A DNA stretch of 41,650 nt from Brucella oryzae (lineage in GTDB: Bacteria > Pseudomonadota > Alphaproteobacteria > Rhizobiales > Rhizobiaceae): positions 1-41,650 of the forward strand of contig JAAVLL010000006.1 in assembly GCA_012103035.1 (NCBI GenBank). The letters are read 5' to 3'. The position numbers and the translations under genes were made by a program. Position 1 is the stretch's first letter. The number at the start of each line of letters is the position of its first letter. Below, in pieces: positions 37,189 to 41,650 of the stretch. A model generated the notes under the pieces. It saw only the letters and a program-made list of their open reading frames with translations. It was not told the origin of the DNA and did not search any database.

Positions 37189-38148
37189 GATTTCGTCCTT
37201 TCGATAGAAACGTTGAAGGAACGGTCGGCCCGCCGATCGCTCGCCAAGCGGCTAGTCCGCCGGACAGCATCTGCGCATCAAAGCCGATGCTGTGGAGTTC
37301 TGCTGCGACATCGCCGCTTGCCTGCAGGCCAGAGGCAATAGGCCACGACCGGTTTCCCGCGCGGCAGGTCCTTTGCCCATTCGGCGGTCGCGCCCGGCAC
37401 CTGGAACTGCGCCCCAGCCAGCATATCGCCCGCGCCGGGGCGTCTTCGGCGAACAGATATCGAGCAACAGGATGTCTTCCTGCTGCTGGAAGCGAGCGAG
37501 CAGGTCCTCGGGTGCGATCCCACGAACCGTTTCGCTTGGCGGTGTCATATCCTGATGCCGCTCGGCAATGTGTTGAAAGCGTCTGCCGACGCGATCCCAA
37601 TGGATATTCTTCATGAAGGCATCGACATAGGCCCCGGCCTTTGACCCGAAATCGATGTGGTAGGCATGTTCATACATGTCGAGCGCCAGGATAGGTACGC
37701 TGCCGGCGAGACAGTTCGTGTGGTCTTGCGCCCATTGGATCATCAGGCGCTGATGGCGCTCAGACCAGGTAAGCAGAGTCCAGCCAGAGCCTCCGGCTTT
37801 GCGCCTTGGCGCAAGAGAAACCGCCATTCGGTGACGCTGCCGAAATCTTGTTCTAGCGCCGCAGCCAGGCCGCCGCCAACATCGCCCGTGCCGCCAAGCC
37901 CGTCGAAATAAATCTCGTGCAAGATCGCCGAATTGGCGGCGATGAGCTTCTTCACGTTTCAGGCCGTTGATGTCGAAGACCGGAGCCGTGCTCCAGTCGA
38001 CCTCCTCGAAGCGTCGCTCGATGGCGTTCAGTCGCCGGACGGCACCGCCGTAATTATTCTCGTAATGACCGCCAACAGGCGTTCGAGGCCTTCCAGCCTG
38101 GGCGGCTGGAACGGCAGAGGCATGATCCGGTGTTGCAGCATGTACCAT
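37185..38148 (-). CDS. Fe-superoxide dismutase fused to rhodanese domain (ChrC-like)
   Basis: Leftward from ATG at 38148 to TGA at 37185-37187; about 325 residues. Residues ~30-220 are an Fe/Mn-SOD: SHYENNYGGAVRRLN (first His ligand), SAILHEIYFDGLGGTGDVGG (second His), MIQWAQDHTNCLAGSVPILA and LDMYEHAYHIDFGSKAGAYV (Asp and His ligands). Residues ~235-325 are a rhodanese domain with DILLLDICSPEDAPA, VPGATAEWAKDLPRGKPVVA, an active-site loop beginning YCLYGLQ, and a GGLAAWRAIGGP end. Indels lie near 38085, 37955, 37815, 37762, 37450 and 37330. SODs called ChrC accompany chrBA in other bacteria and relieve superoxide formed during chromate reduction; the sulfurtransferase fusion is an added function. 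Confidence 0.9.
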
Positions 38149-38229
38149 ACTCCGCTTGCTCTCAATGTAAGTTACGTCAAAGCTGAATATGATACAAGTG
38201 TTGCATTTTATAAAACGGATTGATACGCT
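38149..38229. promoter_or_regulatory. Divergent chr promoter region with dyad
   Basis: Copy B of 8973-9057, four bases shorter. The dyad ATGATACAAGTGTTGCAT is identical at 38189-38206 and is a candidate ChrB operator serving both the SOD operon and chrBA. Confidence 0.5.
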
Positions 38230-39211
38230 ATGCCTATGTTAATCGACAGGCCCCAGACGGAGCAGCGTTGGCTGTTGCTCATTCACCAGTTGCCCAGCAA
38301 GCCGCCTTACTTCCGCGTGAAGATCTGGCGCCGCCTGCAGGGTATCGGCGCCGTGGCCGTGAAGAGCACGGTCTATGCGCTGCCGGCGAATGCAGAGGCA
38401 CAGGAAGATTTCGAGTGGCTGCTGAAGGAGATTATTGAAGGCGGTGGCGAGGCCATGGTCTGCGAGGCGCGCCTGATCGACGGTCTGTCGGATTACCAGG
38501 TTCGTGGTCTCTTCGATGCTGCCCGTGACGAGGACTGATGCGATCGCCGGGGAGCTGCGCACCTGGCCGAGCGTATCGAATCGGCGTGACATCCGAGGAA
38601 ATGGCGGACGCGCGCAATCAAACCGGCCGCCTGCGCAGGCGGCTTTCAGACATAGCGGCGATCGATTTCTTCGGAGCAACCGGTCGTCTGGCGGCCGAGG
38701 GCTCGATCGCGGACATCGAAGCCAGGCTCGCAGAGGATACGGATATGACGAAACAATCGCCGGCGGCGGCGCGAAGCGCCGGGTGATCTCAAGGGGCGGG
38801 TCTGGGTGACGCGCGAGGGCGTGCATGTCGACCGCATCGCCTGCTGGCTTATCCGCCGTTTCATTGATCCCGATGCGACGATACGTTTCGTGCCAGGCAA
38901 GGGATATGAGCCCAACGCCGGGGAACTGCGTTTCGATATGTTCGAAGGTGAAATCACCCATGAGGGCGACCGTTGCAGCTTCGAGGTTCTGGCGACGCGG
39001 GCCGGCCTTGCGGAGCCCGCGCTGCAGGCGATTGCCGGATTGTCCACGACATCGACCTCAAGGACGGCAAGTTCGGCCGCGAGGAAACGACGGGCATCGC
39101 AAGCCTGGTTGCCGGCATCTGCGCAGCAAACCCGCAGGACGAGCAGCGCGTCGCCCAGGGCGCTGCCGTCTTTGACAATCTCTACCAATATTTCCGCGCA
39201 AGCGCGGCTGA
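38230..39211 (+). CDS. chrB: ChrB, chromate-sensing regulator
   Basis: ATG at 38230; the first 100 codons are open here: MPMLIDRPQTEQRWLLLIHQ, LPSKPPYFRVKIWRRLQGIG, AVAVKSTVYALPANAEAQED and LIDGLSDYQVRGLFDAARDE. Breaks follow near 38536, 38583, 38773 and 39037, and extra bases near 39194 spoil the true C-terminus (see copy A). The C-terminal ChrB domain VTREGVHVDRIACWLIRRFI and GEITHEGDRCSFEVLATRAG is clear. It is a chromate-responsive regulator of chr operons in well-studied systems. It is 10 bases upstream of chrA. Confidence 0.9.
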
Positions 39212-39221
39212 TCCATAGGAA

Positions 39222-40618
39222 ATGAGCATGAGCCGGATTGAGACGATCGACACATCTTCCGCCCGTCAGCCGGAAACGCCGGGTCACGGTATTTCATTCG
39301 GCGAGGCCGTCGCGTCTGGGCACGGGTCGCGGCCTGAGCTTCGGCGGTCCCGCCGGCCAGATTGCCGTGATGCACCGGATCATCGTCGAGGAGAAACGCT
39401 GGATCGGCGACACGCGCTTCCTGCACGCGCTGAACTATTGCACGCTCCTGCCGGGACCGGAGGCACAGCAGCTCGCCATCTATATCGGCTGGCTTCTGCA
39501 CAAGACGAAGGGGCCTTGTTGCCGCATCCTGTTCGTGCTGCCGGGCGCGCTGGCGATCATGGCGCTGAGCTGGATTTATGCGATTCGGCAATGTCGGCGC
39601 CGTTCAGGCCCTGTTCTTCGGCTGAAGGCCGCCGTGCTGGCGATCGTGCTCGAAGCCGTCATCCGCATTGGCCGACGCCCCTCAAGAACAACGTGCTGAT
39701 CGGGCTTGCGGCAATCGCCTTCATCGCCCTGACAGTGTTCCGGGCGCCGTTCCCTTGTGGTTTCGGCGCCGGCCTGATCGGATATATCGGCGGGCGGGCC
39801 GGATGGAAGGCGTTTCTTGCCGGCGGCAGCGCCATGCGTTCAAGGGCGAGGAAGTAGCCGACAGGGACAGCGTTCTTGGCGAGGGCGTTCCCGATCATGC
39901 CCGGCCGCCGTTGTCGTGGTCCCTTAAGGTGGCGGCGGTCGGGGGCTTGGTCTGGGCGGGCCGGTCCTTGCCCTATTTGTGTTTCTCGGCCGGGAAACGT
40001 CTTCACCGACATTTCCATCTTCTTTCCAAACTGGCCATGGTCACCTTCGGCGGCGCCTATGCGGTCCTCCTATGTCGCACAGCAGGGGGTCGAACACTAT
40101 GGCTGGCTGAAGCCGGGCGAGATGCTGGACGGTCTTGGCTTGGCGAGGACCCCAGGCCGTTGATCATGGTAACGCAGTTCGTCGGCTTCCTCGGCGCCTA
40201 CCGTTCACCTGGAGCTTTGAACCCTCTGCTCGCCGGCACGCTGGGCGGATTATTGACGACCTGGGTGACGTTTGTCCCCGCTTCTTGTGGATTCTGCTCG
40301 GTGCGCCCTTTGAGAATATGCGCAACAACAAGGCGCTGTCGGCAGCACTTTCAGCTATCACCGCAGCCGTTGTCGGCGTGATTCTCAACCTCTCCGTATG
40401 GTTCGCCCTGCATGTGCTGTTTGCACAGGTCTACGAGTTCCGCGGCTTTGGCATGATGGTCGACCTGCCGGTGTGGAGCTCGGTGAACTACCGTCCCTGG
40501 TCCTGACCATCGGCGCGGTCGTCGCGGTCTTTCGTTACAAAATCGGTATGTTGTCGGTTCTCGCCGCCTGCTCCTTGGCCGGATAGTCTACGGCCTGCTC
40601 GCTCGCGGGACGATCTAG
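39222..40618 (+). CDS. chrA: ChrA chromate efflux transporter
   Basis: Copy B of 10052-11461. ATG at 39222, stop TAG at 40616-40618. This copy has more indels in its first half (near 39310, 39334, 39510, 39585, 39620) than copy A, but [19 protein letters not shown] and the region around MVDLPVWSSVN read better here. Both CHR domains and about ten membrane spans are recognisable. The protein should expel chromate from the cytoplasm. Confidence 0.9.
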
Positions 40619-40798
40619 CTTAGATTCAACACTGCGGTTAATGCACAGGTCAATCCCGCAGGCAATGTTCCCACAACGTTCTTTGAGTTGGCTAAAATCG
40701 CAGCTTCGAGCCGACTGGGCGCTTGTGGCGTTGCAGTCCTAAAACCTGCAACAGATCGGCCGCCCGGAAAATCAGGCGTTTTTCGTGTCGCGTGTCTT

Positions 40799-40838
40799 TG
40801 TCGCAAGTGGTAAAACACTTGCGACATGATTTGCGACA
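40799..40838. promoter_or_regulatory. Palindromic recombinase site over the recombinase start
   Basis: Copy B of 11644-11683, unchanged: TGTCGCAAGTG-gtaaaa-CACTTGCGACA followed by the direct arm TTGCGACA. Identity of both copies in an otherwise error-rich contig makes the site reliable. Confidence 0.65.
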
Positions 40839-41439
40839 GGGGAGCCGTGAGCCGCCAACCAGATTCCGACGCCGGCCGGGTGTTCATCGGCTATGCCCGC
40901 GTCTCGACACGCGGCCAGGACCTCGACGCGCAGCGCGCCGCCCTTGGCGCGGCTGGCTGCGTCCGTATCTTTGAGGAAAAGGCGTCCGGAGCGAAGCGGG
41001 ACCGGCCCGAGCTGGCGCGGATGCTCGACCATCTGCGCGCGGGCGACGTGGTGACGATCACCAGGCTAGACCGCCTCGCCCGATCGACCGCCGACCTTCT
41101 GGCGATCGCGGAGCGGATCAAGGAGGCCGGCGCTGGCCTGCGATCGCTGTAGAGAGCCGTGGGCCGACACGACGACGCCGGCCGGGCGCATGGTGTTGAC
41201 CGTGTTCGCCGGCATTGCGGATTTCGAGCGCAGCTTGATCGTGGAGCGCACGAGCGCCGGCCGGATCGCGGCGAAGGCGCGGGTGTGCGGTTCGGCCTCC
41301 TACCCCCGTCGGCCGAGCAGATCGCGCACGCCCGCCAGCTCATCCAGGACGACAAGAAGCCGGTGGCGGAAGTCGCCCGGCTTCTGAAAGTGCATCGCGC
41401 CACCTCTACCGGGCGCTAGATGGTGTGCCAGCGAAGTAA
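40826..41439 (+). CDS. Serine recombinase (resolvase/invertase)
   Basis: Copy B of 11671-12287. The catalytic N-terminal domain is open to residue 108, then GCTGTAGAGAGCC replaces GCTGGCAGAGCC and gives a false stop near 41150. The remaining part, MVLTVFAGIADFERSLIVER and the HTH AEVARLLKVHRAT, is in other frames after indels near 41281, 41297 and 41404. Copy A should be used for the protein sequence. Confidence 0.82.
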
Positions 41440-41456
41440 AATCGCGGGGAATGATT

Positions 41457-41479
41457 ACATGCTTGCAGGCAATCATGTT
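41457..41479. promoter_or_regulatory. Shared CATGC-type intergenic motif, site 1 (copy B)
   Basis: Same motif as 12305-12327, ACATGCTTGCAGGCAATCAT, unchanged. Confidence 0.5.
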
Positions 41480-41620
41480 TGCCCTGCCCTCTCCTCTCGG
41501 CATCCGACTCGCGCCGAGATAGAGCGCGAAACGCCAGCGAGAGCACTGAACTGAATCCCGCTATTTCAGCGGCGATTCAAGGGCTTGCAGAATCAGACAA
41601 ATCACCGCTTACTTGTAAGT

Positions 41621-41650
41621 ATGAAGCAAAACACAGAAAAGATTCGGAAG
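41621..41650 (+). CDS. Ribbon-helix-helix protein, first 10 codons (window end)
   Basis: ATG at 41621 gives MKQNTEKIRK before the window ends. This copy has GATTCGG where the first pass (12491) has GATCTCGG, and its frame joins directly to the rest of the gene at 12501-12675. It shows that the break in the first pass is a sequence error. Confidence 0.8.
   Translation, partial: MKQNTEKIRK

Larger units (their letters stand above)
29172..41650. repeat. Terminal overlap, copy B (same DNA as 1-12501)
   Basis: Second pass over the region at 1-12501, beginning within tnpA and ending in codon 10 of the RHH gene. Most backbone and transposase reading frames are longer here, so it is the better copy up to about 35 kb; in the chr island both copies have unique errors. 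Comparing the two copies resolves most frameshifts. Confidence 0.95.

Noticed and set aside
1..41650. A real 12.5-kb duplication within the plasmid
   Set aside because: The edges lie inside genes without any repeat or mobile element, and the copies differ by random indels only. An untrimmed circular contig explains everything.

Overview
The window reads as one circular, mobilizable, GC-rich plasmid of about 29.2 kb whose linear contig was not closed. Bases 1-12501 and 29172-41650 are the same stretch seen twice, with position 1 matching 29172 and 41650 matching 12501. The unique circle is therefore about 29,171 bases in window coordinates. The two copies differ by many scattered one- to few-base indels, and the single-copy middle carries similar frameshifts in almost every long gene. 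I take these as uncorrected long-read errors, not decay, and describe genes as reconstructed across them. Gene content (Ti-type TraA relaxase, TraD, plasmid helix-turn-helix Rep-like protein, ParA, SprT-like protein, alphaproteobacterial mer and chr loci) suggests an alphaproteobacterium, most likely a sphingomonad. That placement is inference.

Layout around the circle, starting at the second copy: a candidate oriT (30726-30768), the relaxase/helicase gene traA, a coiled-coil membrane protein, then a chromate/oxidative-stress island. In the island, a four-gene leftward operon (Fe-SOD fused to rhodanese, ChrB C-domain protein, small exported protein, DUF1259 protein) diverges from chrB-chrA. 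Next come a serine recombinase with a palindromic site over its start, a ribbon-helix-helix gene, a Rep-like gene, a SprT-like metalloprotease, parA with a small RHH partner, and a RelE-type toxin with its HTH antitoxin. A nucleotidyltransferase-HEPN fusion gene follows, then a stub of the coupling protein gene traG, and traD. The full coupling protein is missing, so the plasmid looks mobilizable rather than self-transmissible.

The backbone is interrupted by a complete 11.7-kb Tn3-family mercury transposon (18177-29844) with 38-bp terminal inverted repeats, tnpR and tnpA. It split a NYN/LOTUS-domain gene: the N-terminal part lies at 29845-30527 and the last ~30 codons at 18084-18177. An AGATG target duplication flanks it if one G was lost from a homopolymer.

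Inside the transposon is a broad mercury regulon with one merR but three MerR-type promoters, each with a 19-bp spacer. The first drives merT-merP-merF-merA, a small CC-containing membrane protein and probably a second flavin disulfide oxidoreductase. The second drives, leftward, a small CC-containing membrane protein and a complete-looking hisI. The third drives a second merT-merP plus merC. A mercury-responsive promoter in front of hisI is the most unusual signal in the window; it suggests a spare copy of a zinc/thiol-dependent enzyme made during metal stress.
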